This document shows positions 16,591-26,388 of a stretch of 59,977 bases of DNA, piece by piece. The DNA is from an uncultured Chthonomonas sp. (GTDB taxonomy: Bacteria; Armatimonadota; Chthonomonadetes; Chthonomonadales; Chthonomonadaceae): the NCBI GenBank assembly GCA_903859705.1, contig CAIONQ010000003.1:1-59977 (forward strand). Direction: 5' to 3'. The stretch's first letter is position 1. Each line of letters opens with the position of its first letter. The notes beneath the pieces are model-generated. The model saw only the letters and a list, made by a program, of their open reading frames with translations. It was not told the DNA's origin and ran no database searches. The position numbers and the translations under genes are program-made.

Positions 16591-17777
16591 TATTCTTCGT
16601 CCGAAATCTTAGAAATGGCCTGACGCAGCACTTCAACCAGATGCCCGGCCCCTGCACTGCCACGCACCGAAGCAAGGTGAGCCAGCAACTCTCGTCTCGC
16701 TGAGAATATAGTTGGGCGGCCTGGCAATCGAAGTCGGAACTCACCTGGCCCGCGGCGGCGATTGTGCTGATACTGGAGTACCTGCTGGGCTAGGTCTCCC
16801 AGCGCATCGTATAGTTCTAGATCTTCCCTCAGAATCTTTTTGGGGACTATCTGGTCCAGAACGTCATTCAGAATGGCATGTGCTGCAATACCATCAGCAT
16901 CGTCACCAAGTGGCAACGCATAGGGCAAATAGCGGCGAATGTGCCCATATTCGGCGCGCTGGCGGCCCTCTAGCACGGCTCCGGCACAGATTACATCCAG
17001 AAAGAGATTATCTCGGCGTAGGTCTGAAGAGAACAAGCCGGAACGGCCCAGATGCACATCTTGCTGGCATCTACGATGAAACTCACCAGATATCCAGCTC
17101 TCAACGAGCAGTACTCCCGGTGGCACCTCCATGCGCTCACGCTGGCCGCATAGTTCCTTTACCTGATCCATGTCTACAAGGGGCACAGATGGAGCGTGGC
17201 CATGCGTGTGCAGATATACCTGGCCCGTTTGAAAACGGCCCCAGCTAGAACTCACCTCTGGAGGTGTAAAGCGGAATGCAATGCGGCTCCATACAGCCTT
17301 CCACTCTTCACCATGCGGTGCCTGGTTAGCAGTGAGCACGGCTGTGTGGAGTGAGGCCGGCAATGGGTCCTGATCTTTTACCTCAAACAGACGTTCATAC
17401 AGGATTGTGTTTAGCGACCGGGCCAGTGCAACCGGTCCGTCGGAAAACTCTTCCAGGCAGGCAAGATCGCAGTTGAGGATGCCATTCTCGGTGTTGTACA
17501 CCTGTTTACCCTGCTCAAGATAGGTTTGAGGGATAGGGGCACCTACTAGATGATCAGGCATGGTGTATGCTGTAATCTGGGTTCGAAATATCCTGGCACC
17601 GCGAACGGCGCCGAGGAACATGCGAGAAGGATAAGATTTGCCTCGGCCTGGCCTGCCAACAAGCAGTACATGCTGACCGGTGAGGAGTGCGAGCTTGAAC
17701 TGCTCAACTCCATCATCGTAGCCAATCAGGTGCTCTTTGAGGGTATCCAGGGAGGTGGAAAAACTGATGTCACTCAA
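16590..17777 (-). CDS. MoxR-family AAA+ ATPase
   Basis: 395 residues from a TTG at 17777, supported by GGAG about 9 nt upstream. Walker A is GRPGRGKS at residues 41-48; the Walker B position reads LACLEEFSDGP, with Glu-Glu where MoxR proteins usually have Asp-Glu. LTANQAPHGEEW matches the sensor 1 region and RFTPP lies near the Arg-finger region. The C-terminus GRPTIFSARRELLAHLASVRGSA resembles the MoxR lid domain. Predicted ATP-driven remodelling with the VWA protein encoded next. A good promoter lies at 17937-17965, giving a leader of about 150 nt. Confidence 0.85.
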   Translation of the reverse strand: MSDISFSTSLDTLKEHLIGYDDGVEQFKLALLTGQHVLLVGRPGRGKSYPSRMFLGAVRGARIFRTQITAYTMPDHLVGAPIPQTYLEQGKQVYNTENGILNCDLACLEEFSDGPVALARSLNTILYERLFEVKDQDPLPASLHTAVLTANQAPHGEEWKAVWSRIAFRFTPPEVSSSWGRFQTGQVYLHTHGHAPSVPLVDMDQVKELCGQRERMEVPPGVLLVESWISGEFHRRCQQDVHLGRSGLFSSDLRRDNLFLDVICAGAVLEGRQRAEYGHIRRYLPYALPLGDDADGIAAHAILNDVLDQIVPKKILREDLELYDALGDLAQQVLQYQHNRRRGPGEFRLRLPGRPTIFSARRELLAHLASVRGSAGAGHLVEVLRQAISKISDEE

Positions 17778-17936
17778 CGTCTAAATCGCTCCGATGCTGC
17801 TCCGATGCAGAATTGATGTCGGGCTATAGATAGGATGATCCTCGGGAGTAGGTTTGAATACGCCGCCGCGACGAGCACACTTCCGGCGAGGGCCCCAAGG
17901 GCTGACTTCTGGAGTTACATACGTATCACTCCGCGC

Positions 17937-17965
17937 ATTATATCAGCACCCGTGGCAAATGTAAA
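17937..17965 (-). promoter_or_regulatory. promoter of the MoxR-VWA operon
   Basis: On the minus strand TTTACA (17960-17965), 17-nt spacer, TATAAT (17937-17942). Confidence 0.7.
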
Positions 17966-18018
17966 CAGCTAGATGTGTCAAACGTGTGTATGCACCAAGG
18001 CCATAGGAAGCATGTCTT

Positions 18019-18048
18019 TTGACATAGGTTTCCTACACGCTGTATCAT
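18019..18048 (+). promoter_or_regulatory. promoter of the ClC channel gene
   Basis: TTGACA (18019-18024), 18-nt spacer, TATCAT (18043-18048), about 55 nt before the ClC ATG. Confidence 0.6.
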
Positions 18049-18102
18049 ACGTGCGTTGCTTGAGAGGTATTTGCATCTTGCCGGGATGCAACAGGATGAA
18101 TT

Positions 18103-19416
18103 ATGCCGGACGATATGAGCACAAAACCATCACAATCCCATGGCCGGAGTTCCGAGATACCTGCATTGGCACTAAATCTCATCAGGCTTACAATCATTGG
18201 CAGTTGCGTTGGAATTCTCTCTGGTGTTGCTTCTGCAATCTTCCTACTTTCACTGTCTGCGGCTACAAATTATCGGGAATCACACTCCAACCTGCTGTAC
18301 CTTCTGCCGGCGGCGGGCGCATTGATTGGACTGATTTATTCAACGTACGGCAAATCCGTGGATGCAGGCAACAATCTGGTGTTGGAAACCGTGCACGATC
18401 CTAATGGAAGCATCCCCTTCCGTATGGCACCCCTTGTGCTTGTTACCACAGTACTTACGCATCTTTTTGGTGGCTCTGCGGGTAGAGAGGGTACGGCAGT
18501 ACAAATGGGCGGTGCGCTGGCCGCTTTATTGAGAAAACCTTTGCGCCTGGACCGTAAGGACTTTCGAATCGTAGTTATGAGTGGCATAAGTGGCGGCTTT
18601 GGATCTGTATTTGGAACGCCAGTAGCAGGAACAGTGTTTGGATTGGAGGTGCTCACACTTGGCCGCATGAGCTATGAAGCGATAATTCCCTGCCTTGCAG
18701 CCAGTGTAGTTGGCGATATTGTTTGTAGGGCTCTTGGTGTCCAGCACCATTTATACGTAGTTCAGCCAATTCAGCAGCTAAGTGGCAAAATGTGGTTGGC
18801 GGTTATTCTGGCTGGTGTAGCATGTGCTGGAACTGCTGCAGCATTTAGTGAGCTAACGCATTCCATAAGCGCGCTGACAAAAAAATATCTGAAATCTGGC
18901 TGGGCTCGCCCCGTTATAGGCGGAACTTTGATAATCGCTCTGACGTTGGCTCTTAAATCGCGAGCGTACCTTGGCCTGGGCCTACCTTTGATTGAACAGA
19001 GTTTTCAACAACACGGTGTTCCATACACAGCTTTTGCGATTAAAATACTATTTACTGCAATAACGCTGGGAACAGGGTTTAAAGGTGGTGAGGTTACACC
19101 GCTTTTTTGTATTGGGGCAACTCTTGGGGCTGCGCTGGCGCATGTCATCGGTGTGCCGTGTGACTTGTTTGCCGCACTCTGTTTTGTGGGTGTATTCGCT
19201 GGGGCTGCAAACACACCCGTGGCGTGTATCGTTATGGGTATGGAACTCTTTGGATCGAGCCTTGCAGTGCCACTGGCCACCGTGTGCATTATTAGCTATC
19301 AGCTTACCGGCCACCGTGGTATATACCTGTCTCAGCGCGTTCATACTGCAAAGGCAGAATCTCTCACCTCTGTTACAGGCAACACGCTCCGAGAGTACCG
19401 AACCCGTGAGCCGTAG
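18103..19416 (+). CDS. ClC-family chloride channel / H+-Cl- antiporter
   Basis: 437 residues with about ten hydrophobic stretches. Selectivity-filter motifs are present: GGSAGREGTAVQMGG (about residues 123-137), including the gating Glu; GSVFGTPVAGTVFGLEVL (about 166-183); and GFKGGEVTPLFCIGATLG (about 325-342). The usual GREGP reads GREGT. There is no C-terminal CBS pair, so it is the short form. It would move chloride or fluoride across the inner membrane. AGGA lies 8 nt before the ATG. The gene is monocistronic and ends 3 nt from the convergent DUF5995 gene. Confidence 0.92.
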   Translation: MPDDMSTKPSQSHGRSSEIPALALNLIRLTIIGSCVGILSGVASAIFLLSLSAATNYRESHSNLLYLLPAAGALIGLIYSTYGKSVDAGNNLVLETVHDPNGSIPFRMAPLVLVTTVLTHLFGGSAGREGTAVQMGGALAALLRKPLRLDRKDFRIVVMSGISGGFGSVFGTPVAGTVFGLEVLTLGRMSYEAIIPCLAASVVGDIVCRALGVQHHLYVVQPIQQLSGKMWLAVILAGVACAGTAAAFSELTHSISALTKKYLKSGWARPVIGGTLIIALTLALKSRAYLGLGLPLIEQSFQQHGVPYTAFAIKILFTAITLGTGFKGGEVTPLFCIGATLGAALAHVIGVPCDLFAALCFVGVFAGAANTPVACIVMGMELFGSSLAVPLATVCIISYQLTGHRGIYLSQRVHTAKAESLTSVTGNTLREYRTREP

Positions 19417-19419
19417 CGA

Positions 19420-20208
19420 TCAGGCAGTTACGACGTCATCCAACACCTCTATCCAATTATCCGCTTGTTCCAGATGCTTTAACAACGGTACGAGAAATGG
19501 CAAGTCACTGGTTGGTGTAAGTATTATCTTTGCCAGAACTACTGCCGTGCTATCCAGGGATTGACGAATAGCAGCCTGTCGATCTGGGGTTGTATCATCT
19601 GAGCTGCACAATGCAAGGGCCATTGACCAGGCATGCTCCCTCGCCGCGTCAAGGCTAAAGTTTGTAACATCCGACCCGAGTGGGCCAAGCGCGCGCGCCA
19701 ATAAACCCAGCCCGGGCGCATAAAGCTGCGATATGGCAGTTTCTACTGGCTGTGTGGCCTGCTGTAATACGAGGTTTACTCTGTCGTGATCTGCGTGTCT
19801 GCTTTCGTGTGGATCGATACTCACCGTTTGCAGAGCGAGTGCCAGATCATGATTCACGTGTGCATTGATTCCAAGCACAAGGTCCTGAATTACTAGGGAA
19901 CTGCCGGTCTCAGCAGAATCAAATGCTGCTTTCCAGCATGATGGCAGGCAATCATCGTCAGCTTCACGCTGAAGTAGCGCAATGCGATATAGATTTGCGA
20001 ATGCAACAAGGTATTTTTCAACCCACACATTGTCATCAAACATCTGCTGCTGCAAGTTCTTAACCATCGTGCGCGTCATTACAAGATAACATGTTGCAAA
20101 AACAGATCGGCGATCGCCAGCAGACCTGCATGCTTGCAGATAGGCTGCCAGCTTATCGGAGGCATCCTCAGCCGAAAGAAATGGGACCGAAAAGTCAACT
20201 TGTGCCAT
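19420..20208 (-). CDS. DUF5995 family protein
   Basis: 262 residues, soluble and mostly helical, with no signal peptide. The segment LGINAHVNHDLALAL (about residues 107-121) is the conserved core I associate with DUF5995. The last 50 residues are Leu-rich helices. Function is unknown; the His/Asn/Asp cluster could bind metal. It lies convergent to the ClC channel and divergent from the S51 peptidase gene. Confidence 0.65.
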   Translation of the reverse strand: MAQVDFSVPFLSAEDASDKLAAYLQACRSAGDRRSVFATCYLVMTRTMVKNLQQQMFDDNVWVEKYLVAFANLYRIALLQREADDDCLPSCWKAAFDSAETGSSLVIQDLVLGINAHVNHDLALALQTVSIDPHESRHADHDRVNLVLQQATQPVETAISQLYAPGLGLLARALGPLGSDVTNFSLDAAREHAWSMALALCSSDDTTPDRQAAIRQSLDSTAVVLAKIILTPTSDLPFLVPLLKHLEQADNWIEVLDDVVTA

Positions 20209-20335
20209 AAAGAATGCCTCTCACTACCGAAAAGTGATGTTCGTTCCCTTCCATATTGGGTAGACTTCCTGTGCACTCCTGCAATAGGCACACTTCATGC
20301 CCGCGTAGCGTGACAAAAAATCGGGAGCCCTCCTC

Positions 20336-21049
20336 ATGCCCGAATCGGTAACAAGAAACATCATTGCGCTGGGCGGTGGTGGTTTTTCGACGGATCCGGG
20401 CGATCTTCGCCTGGAAGAGTATGTCCTCAGTACAGCGCATAACGCACGCCCCCGCATCTGCTTCCTGCCAACCGCCAGTGGCGATTCAACAGATTACATA
20501 GACAGGTTTTATAACGCGTTCAATAGGCTCCCTTGCGTTCCTTCCGTGTTGTCGCTGTTTCATCCTGCTACTTCAGATTTACGTGGCCACTTGCTCAACC
20601 AGGATGTGATTTATGTTGGAGGTGGTAACACGCGCAACATGCTGGCAATGTGGCGAGAGTGGGAGCTGGATCTTGCACTGGTGGAGGCCTGGAAATCTGG
20701 AGTGGTTATGGCTGGCATCAGCGCAGGGGCTAATTGCTGGTTTGAAAAGTGTGTTACCGATTCTAACCCTGGCCGCCTTTCCGTAATGGCATGCCTTGGC
20801 GTGCTCCCAGGAGCATACTGCCCTCATTATGAACTGGAAGCCGCCCGGCGGGCTGCAACCCATCGCCTTATGCTGGCAGGCGAAATGAACTCATGCTGGG
20901 CTGTAGACGACGGCGTTGCTTTGCATTTTGTCGGTAGTGAGTTTTCAAAAGCTATCGGCAATAGGGAAGAAGCACGCGCATTCCATGTTAGCACTGGCAT
21001 TGATGGGCAAATGATAGAATCGCCCATTGCCATATCTATTCTCAATTAA
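20336..21049 (+). CDS. peptidase S51 (dipeptidase E / cyanophycinase-like)
   Basis: 237 residues, the usual size of PepE-type serine peptidases. The nucleophile Ser129 lies in GISAGANCW, preceded by IYVGGGNTRNML; the C-terminal His/Glu part of the triad likely lies in the GAYCPHYELEAAR and MNSCWAVDDGVALHF region. It probably hydrolyses Asp- or iso-Asp-containing dipeptides in the cytoplasm. GGGAG lies about 8 nt before the ATG. The MFS gene follows closely and may be cotranscribed, so the pair could handle uptake and cleavage of small peptides. Confidence 0.87.
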   Translation: MPESVTRNIIALGGGGFSTDPGDLRLEEYVLSTAHNARPRICFLPTASGDSTDYIDRFYNAFNRLPCVPSVLSLFHPATSDLRGHLLNQDVIYVGGGNTRNMLAMWREWELDLALVEAWKSGVVMAGISAGANCWFEKCVTDSNPGRLSVMACLGVLPGAYCPHYELEAARRAATHRLMLAGEMNSCWAVDDGVALHFVGSEFSKAIGNREEARAFHVSTGIDGQMIESPIAISILN

Positions 21050-21083
21050 TGACGAAGTTCTTAATCGCCAACAGGAGTGTGTA

Positions 21084-22379
21084 TTGACAGCTTCTAACAC
21101 ATCAATCAACACAGATGATACACCAGCAGGCGCCCTGAAAGGCAAAGAAGCTTTTGGGCTATATGTGTTCTTTTCCGCAATGATCTTCACTCTGGGTGTT
21201 GCTGGTGGTCTGGCAAGCTTGCCGGTGTCGTTCTATCTTAAGAATACGTTGCACCTCAGCCCTAATGTTATGGCTCGTTTCGGGGCAATAGTCTCTCTCC
21301 CCAGCTACTTCGGTTTTGTAGCAGGGTTTGTGCGTGATAGATGGAAGCCATTCAGACAGGGAGACGCCGGCTATTTTATTCTGACACTGCCAATACTTGC
21401 CAGCATTAACCTGTGGCTCGCTTATTCACACCTGTCTTACAACGGTATCCTCTATCCTTACCTTGTTTTTGGAATTGTATCCAGCCTGTTATCTTCCGCA
21501 TTGGCTGGTATGGAAGTTTCTGCGGCACAAAGGTTTTCACTTTCCGGCAGAATGGTAGCGATGAGCGCAGTTATAGGTGTGCTGCCAGGCATCGTGACCT
21601 CCGTGTCCGGAGGATGGCTTACCAGCCATGTGCCCGTAAAAACTGTGTTTATTGTTTCTGCTGGCGTGTACGGTGTGGCGTTGCTCCTATCGTTCTGGCG
21701 TCCGAAATCTGTGTTTGAACTGGCACCTCGCCAGATTCAGGCGGCAAAAGAGAGCGCGTGGCATGCAATTGTTCGCATGGTACGACATCGGGAGCTGTGG
21801 CCTTCTTACTTGATAATGTTCCTATTTGTGTTTGCGCCAGGGTGGGGTACGCCGCTGTTTTACTATCTAACCGATACCGTTCACCTAACTGAGCAACAGT
21901 ATGGCAACACGCAGGCGTTCGGAGGTGTGGCTGTCCTGTTTGTTGGCTTTAGTTACGGCTACCTGTGTCAGAAGATACGTTTGAAGTCGCTACTTTTCGT
22001 CGGAACGATTCTCGCAGTTATAAGCGGGCCAGCCTATCTGCTCATTCACAACTACAAGATGGCCATGGTAGTCACCCTGGGTACAGGCATACTTGTGGGA
22101 TATGCAAACTCAGCGTACAAGGACCTGCTGTTTCGCTCGTACCCAACGGCTCTGGAAGGCACTGGAACCGCCATCATGAGCTCCATTACCTCGGCAACCA
22201 ACGTTAGCAGCGATCTCGTTGGAGCGGCCCTGTATACCCGCGGTGGATTCAAACTTGCACTCATTATTACTACCATCACAACAGCGCTGATACTGCCAGC
22301 GTTATTGCTTGTGCCGCGGAAACTTACACAGGGGCACGATGGCGATCCGCTGTTGGAGTTAATAGTGGATCCAGAGTAA
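21084..22379 (+). CDS. MFS transporter (BT1-like)
   Basis: 431 residues from a TTG at 21084, chosen because CAGGAG lies 6 nt upstream. An ATG at 21027 in the same frame would overlap the peptidase gene by 23 nt. Twelve hydrophobic segments span the length. SFYLKNTLHLSP and FVAGFVRDRWKPFRQGDAGYF resemble BT1 (folate-biopterin) type carriers. The substrate is unknown. It is 34 nt downstream of the S51 peptidase and convergent with the ABC permease gene. Confidence 0.8.
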   Translation: MTASNTSINTDDTPAGALKGKEAFGLYVFFSAMIFTLGVAGGLASLPVSFYLKNTLHLSPNVMARFGAIVSLPSYFGFVAGFVRDRWKPFRQGDAGYFILTLPILASINLWLAYSHLSYNGILYPYLVFGIVSSLLSSALAGMEVSAAQRFSLSGRMVAMSAVIGVLPGIVTSVSGGWLTSHVPVKTVFIVSAGVYGVALLLSFWRPKSVFELAPRQIQAAKESAWHAIVRMVRHRELWPSYLIMFLFVFAPGWGTPLFYYLTDTVHLTEQQYGNTQAFGGVAVLFVGFSYGYLCQKIRLKSLLFVGTILAVISGPAYLLIHNYKMAMVVTLGTGILVGYANSAYKDLLFRSYPTALEGTGTAIMSSITSATNVSSDLVGAALYTRGGFKLALIITTITTALILPALLLVPRKLTQGHDGDPLLELIVDPE

Positions 22380-22388
22380 AAGTGTGCC

Positions 22389-23204
22389 TCAGCTTCCGGT
22401 TGAGTGGTAGTGCCGCACGCCAGCACTCCAGGCAATCATTGCGGCGCTGGCAAACAAAGCAGCAGCAATTGGTGCAGCGCACAGAACGGCAAATGCGGAC
22501 AGTGGAGCCGAATGGTGCAGCAACAGGTTGATAGGTAGATAGTTGGCAAAGGCAATCGGAATTACAAACGTAAAGAAGCGCCGAAACCATGGCCTGTATA
22601 TCGTTAGTGGATACTGCGCAGTTTCGGTGCCGCCATAGGTAACGGTGTTCATTATTTCGAGTGACTCAACTGTCCAGAATGCAAGTGCTGCCTGTGCTAT
22701 AAATAGCGCAGTAAATACAACAGCAGCCGTAACCACGGCAACTGCAAGCAGGGCCGATCCCAGGCGAGTAAGCACCAAATGCAGATTGCTCAGACTCCAC
22801 CACAGCACTACGCCGCCCTGCAATAGTCTTCCGCTGCGCATCAACTGAACTTCCCCTGCGGCCACTTGCAGGCAAAGGCTGCGCGGACGCAAAAGCAACC
22901 TGTCAAAATCACCGCTCTTTACCATTGCAGGAAACGTATCGAAGCCCCGCGCAAAGCCCTCTGAAAGGGCAAATGCAATATTGATCACTCCATAGAAAAC
23001 ACCAACTTCTGGCAGACTCCACCCGCGCAATGTTCCAAATCGCGCAAACAGTGCTGCTATGCCTGCAAACTCGATTCCCGTTGTAAGCAACGATCCCAGG
23101 AGCATCATCACAAAACTTGCCCGATGCTGTAGCTGGCTTCGAATAGAAATCGAAACATACCGCAGGTACAACTTCATTCCATTAATATGTCCATGACCTG
23201 GCAT
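22389..23204 (-). CDS. ABC-2 type transporter permease (DUF990-like)
   Basis: 271 residues with six hydrophobic segments. GDFDRLLLRPRSLCLQ, after the second membrane pair, is the conserved cytoplasmic loop of the DUF990 ABC permease family. The start at 23204 lies 4 nt after the GDSL stop; an internal ATG at 23177 (MKLYLRYVS) is also possible and matches typical family starts better. It is the last gene of the six-gene minus-strand run and likely forms a heterodimer with the permease at 24548-25351. Confidence 0.85.
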   Translation of the reverse strand: MPGHGHINGMKLYLRYVSISIRSQLQHRASFVMMLLGSLLTTGIEFAGIAALFARFGTLRGWSLPEVGVFYGVINIAFALSEGFARGFDTFPAMVKSGDFDRLLLRPRSLCLQVAAGEVQLMRSGRLLQGGVVLWWSLSNLHLVLTRLGSALLAVAVVTAAVVFTALFIAQAALAFWTVESLEIMNTVTYGGTETAQYPLTIYRPWFRRFFTFVIPIAFANYLPINLLLHHSAPLSAFAVLCAAPIAAALFASAAMIAWSAGVRHYHSTGS

Positions 23205-23208
23205 TGAA

Positions 23209-24498
23209 TTATCGGGGTGCCTTTACGGTAATTGTTAGTTCCACTGGTTGTAGCAGTTCAACTAATCGAGCCCTAATCTCTTTCTCAACGGCTCCGGCGT
23301 CATCGATGGAAACACCCTTTGCCATACCAGGCCGCTTGTGCCCTGTCTTCGTCAGCCATGCATCGGTTAGCATCTGTCGCATCGCATGAACGTCTGCCAT
23401 CAACCTCTTGCCACGAGCTTTGTCGATCTGGCCAATAGCCAGTGTCAATGTTCTATTGTCTGCAAGCGGCGTTGCGGTTACTATCTCTTCAGGCAATCCA
23501 ATAATACGCGTTGTTACTTGCACTAGCTCAGCAGGCTTCAGTGCGCCCCGAGGCAACGTTAAATGCAAAGTACCAAGGTCCATGCGGGACTGCAAAAGTT
23601 CTTCGGCAGACATTCCGGCATCTTCCGGCACAGGAATCGAGGTACTTAACTGAGTGTGTGTAGACCACACCCCCACGGCGGCATCTGCCTTTACCTGAAC
23701 TCTGTGATGCAGTGGTCCAATCTGCAAGTGCCCGATAATCTCGCGGGCCGCAAGCCAATGGCCATAGGCGTTCATATGAACACCATCGCCTGCAAAGTGG
23801 TAGTTGGGTATTGACATACGTATCCTTGTAAGGCTCGCATTCAATGGACCATGGATATCAATTACATTCCATCCATGTGCACGTTGGGACAGCAGCCAAT
23901 TAGAGTATGCCCCCAGTACGCTGTCGTAGCCCTCAAATGGCAGCGGATAGGCTGCACGTCCGGCTGGCAGCGTGTTTCCACCCAGCGCCGATGCATCGAA
24001 TGGAGGTGGCGTTACAGCAACAAACCGTGCACCAGCATGTTTTACTGCAGCTGCAAGAGTCTCGTAGCCCTTCTTGTATGCGTCAAAGCGGTCCTCAGCA
24101 AGAGGATAGTATATCCCATCGTTCATGCCATAGCATGCAAACACCAGGTCTGGATGCGTGGCATTCAGCACTCTGTCCAGTCGCTCAAGCAGGCATGGGC
24201 GTGGGAATGCACCACCCGCGTGCCCGGGCTCACTCAGGCCAGATACGGTTTCGCTCGGTAGCCCGGCATCAATCACCTCTATCTCTTTCCCTACACCCTG
24301 TGCCATCATGGCCGCCTGAACATAATCTACATAGCCACCTGCGTAGGTTATGCTGTCGCCCAGAAACAGTATTCGCTTTACTCCGCGTAGGGCTGGTGGC
24401 ACTTGCGTTTTCTGCTGTGCATCACTTCCCGCTCCCGCAGCCATCATCGAAACAACTACAGCCAGAGCCCAGGCAATCCGGGCAGGAACGCTATACAT
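23209..24498 (-). CDS. secreted SGNH/GDSL hydrolase family protein
   Basis: 429 residues with an N-terminal signal peptide (AWALAVVVSMMAAGAGS). The SGNH motifs are visible: FLGDSITYAGG with nucleophile Ser49, the Gly block around GLPSETVSG, GMNDG, and AGDGVHMNAYG with the catalytic Asp/His. Residues 270-429 are a second, less clear region. It likely acts on esters of carbohydrates or lipids outside the inner membrane. Unusually, it sits between the two permease genes of an ABC-2 transporter, 49 nt after one and 4 nt before the other. Confidence 0.88.
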   Translation of the reverse strand: MYSVPARIAWALAVVVSMMAAGAGSDAQQKTQVPPALRGVKRILFLGDSITYAGGYVDYVQAAMMAQGVGKEIEVIDAGLPSETVSGLSEPGHAGGAFPRPCLLERLDRVLNATHPDLVFACYGMNDGIYYPLAEDRFDAYKKGYETLAAAVKHAGARFVAVTPPPFDASALGGNTLPAGRAAYPLPFEGYDSVLGAYSNWLLSQRAHGWNVIDIHGPLNASLTRIRMSIPNYHFAGDGVHMNAYGHWLAAREIIGHLQIGPLHHRVQVKADAAVGVWSTHTQLSTSIPVPEDAGMSAEELLQSRMDLGTLHLTLPRGALKPAELVQVTTRIIGLPEEIVTATPLADNRTLTLAIGQIDKARGKRLMADVHAMRQMLTDAWLTKTGHKRPGMAKGVSIDDAGAVEKEIRARLVELLQPVELTITVKAPR

Positions 24499-24547
24499 GG
24501 TGTTCTCCTATAAGGCAGTGCACATAGAGTGAAGGTAACAGGCAGGG

Positions 24548-25351
24548 CTAACCACCCTGCACAACCAGCTTACGTAAGCCGCACTGCATCATAAGCCTTC
24601 CGCTAAGTAGAAGGGCGGCTGTCCAGGCTGTGGTGTGAAGTGCGGCCGGGATAACGTGGTGCAGCGTTGCCGGGATCTGGCCAGAATAGATGCGGAACGG
24701 CACATCTACCATGTTCCGAAACGGTAATGCATTTAGCAATGGCTGCATAAATGCTGGCATAAGCGGCAGAGGCACCATCATTCCAGAAAAGGCATACACC
24801 ACTGGCGGTGCCAGTCGCGAAATTCCTTCGCCCGAAATTGTCCACATCATGCTAATGGATATCAGGCACGAAAAAGCACAATTCATCAAGAGGGCAAGAA
24901 CCGTCATTCCCAGCCATGCGACTAATGCTGGCGCGCTTGTGGGTGGTTTTAAACCGAAAAAGCATCCGGCAACTACAAACAGAGGAATGGATTTGAGTAG
25001 AGTTGGTGCCGTTCTCGTGGCAATGGCCTGAAAATACCACTGAAAATAGAGGTCCATTGGACGAAGCAGGTCATAAGCAACTCCGCCTGTCCGTATCTTT
25101 TCACGCATCTCTCTGTCAATGCTCCAGGGCAACAAACCTAGCAGCGCCTGCCCAAGCCATACATAAGAAACCAGCTGCGCATGGTTCATTGGTATAGCTT
25201 GCCTATTGGGGCTCGCTGAGTAGAATGCTTCAAATATCATCACACGTATTAGGCCCCAGAACAACTGCGTCGCCAGCCCGGCTGCCGCCGCCGTTCGGTA
25301 CTGCAACAGCGCAATAAACCGCATGCGCAACAGGGCGGAGTATGGCTTCAC
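24548..25351 (-). CDS. ABC-2 type transporter permease (DUF990-like), first subunit
   Basis: 267 residues with six hydrophobic segments. IRTGGVAYDLLRPMDLYFQW is the conserved loop of this permease family, and LPFRNMVDVPFRIYSG near the C-terminus is also typical. Its ATG overlaps the stop of the ATPase gene (ATGA at 25348-25351), so the two are translationally coupled. It likely pairs with the permease at 22389-23204 and the ATPase upstream to form an exporter. Confidence 0.87.
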   Translation of the reverse strand: MKPYSALLRMRFIALLQYRTAAAAGLATQLFWGLIRVMIFEAFYSASPNRQAIPMNHAQLVSYVWLGQALLGLLPWSIDREMREKIRTGGVAYDLLRPMDLYFQWYFQAIATRTAPTLLKSIPLFVVAGCFFGLKPPTSAPALVAWLGMTVLALLMNCAFSCLISISMMWTISGEGISRLAPPVVYAFSGMMVPLPLMPAFMQPLLNALPFRNMVDVPFRIYSGQIPATLHHVIPAALHTTAWTAALLLSGRLMMQCGLRKLVVQGG

Positions 25352-26337
25352 TGGCTACCCCCCGCGTAAAGGTTGGCAATTATCTCTTCAATAGGCGCAT
25401 TTTCAACAAAGAGATCTGCCACCTCTACACGCGCCGTAACCTCCCGGATCAGCTCTGCAGGCGTAATTACTATTGGATCAAAGCTCAGCACGCAACGTCC
25501 GGCATTTGTGGTGGTAATCTGTACACCCGGTAGTCCGTTCAAATCTAGAGTGGCTGCCTTCACCATATCGATGGTCAGCCGCCTGCCTGCGGAGGCGCGC
25601 CTTCGCAGGTCCTCGAAAGATCCATCAACCAGGATACGCCCGTCCGATACCACAAGTATCCTGCGGCAAAGCGCCTCTATATCGTCCATATCGTGCGTGG
25701 TCAGGATTACCGTCACACCAAGATCCTGATTAATCTGGCGCACAAAACTTCGCACCGCGAGTTTGGATACAGCATCCAACCCAATGGTCGGTTCATCCAG
25801 AAAAAGCAGACTGGGGCCATGCAGTAATGCTGCTGCGATATCGCATCGCATCCGTTGGCCAAGGCTTAACTGGCGGACAGGTGTGGCAAGGAAGGAGGTA
25901 AGGTCGAGGATGTCGATGAGGTTGTCGCGACGCTGCTTATATACCTCTTGAGGAACGGAATAGATGTCCCGAAGCAGGTCAAACGAGTCGGTAACTGGCA
26001 GGTCCCACCAGAGCTGAGTACGCTGCCCAAACACCGCTCCTATGTGCTGCACATGCTTGATACGGTGCTTCCATGGTGTAAGTCCCGCCACCTCGCAACG
26101 CCCAGATGTGGGAACGAGAATGCCTGAGAGAATCTTAATCGTTGTGGATTTACCGGCGCCATTTGGGCCAATAAACCCACACAATTCGCCCTTCTCAACT
26201 TGAAAGCTTATGCAATCGAGCGCAACCTTTTCTTCCGATTGTCTTCGGAATACTCCACGGATTGCGCCCGATAGCCCGGGATTGCGAACTGCAATCTGAA
26301 ATGTGCGCCGCAGGTTTTCTACTTCTATATGTGCCAC
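25348..26337 (-). CDS. ABC transporter ATP-binding protein (NatA/CcmA type)
   Basis: 329 residues. Walker A is GPNGAGKST (57-65), signature LSLGQRMR, Walker B LLFLDEPTIGLD and a switch His in LTTHDMDD. An unusual N-terminal extension (NPGLSGAIRGVFRRQSEEKVALD) precedes the first strand, as is common in ATPases that serve DUF990 permeases. The last 85 residues are an accessory domain. It powers export by the two permeases of this operon. Confidence 0.92.
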   Translation of the reverse strand: MAHIEVENLRRTFQIAVRNPGLSGAIRGVFRRQSEEKVALDCISFQVEKGELCGFIGPNGAGKSTTIKILSGILVPTSGRCEVAGLTPWKHRIKHVQHIGAVFGQRTQLWWDLPVTDSFDLLRDIYSVPQEVYKQRRDNLIDILDLTSFLATPVRQLSLGQRMRCDIAAALLHGPSLLFLDEPTIGLDAVSKLAVRSFVRQINQDLGVTVILTTHDMDDIEALCRRILVVSDGRILVDGSFEDLRRRASAGRRLTIDMVKAATLDLNGLPGVQITTTNAGRCVLSFDPIVITPAELIREVTARVEVADLFVENAPIEEIIANLYAGGSQ

Positions 26338-26388
26338 GAAGCCCCTGCGTGCCTTCCTTTAAGATCCATTCAACCTGAAAAACCCAGA

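Larger units (their letters stand above)
17778..18102. other. divergent intergenic region with two promoters
   Basis: A 325-nt gap between the MoxR operon (minus) and the ClC gene (plus). It contains the two promoters listed separately. No coding frame with a convincing start was found. Confidence 0.6.
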
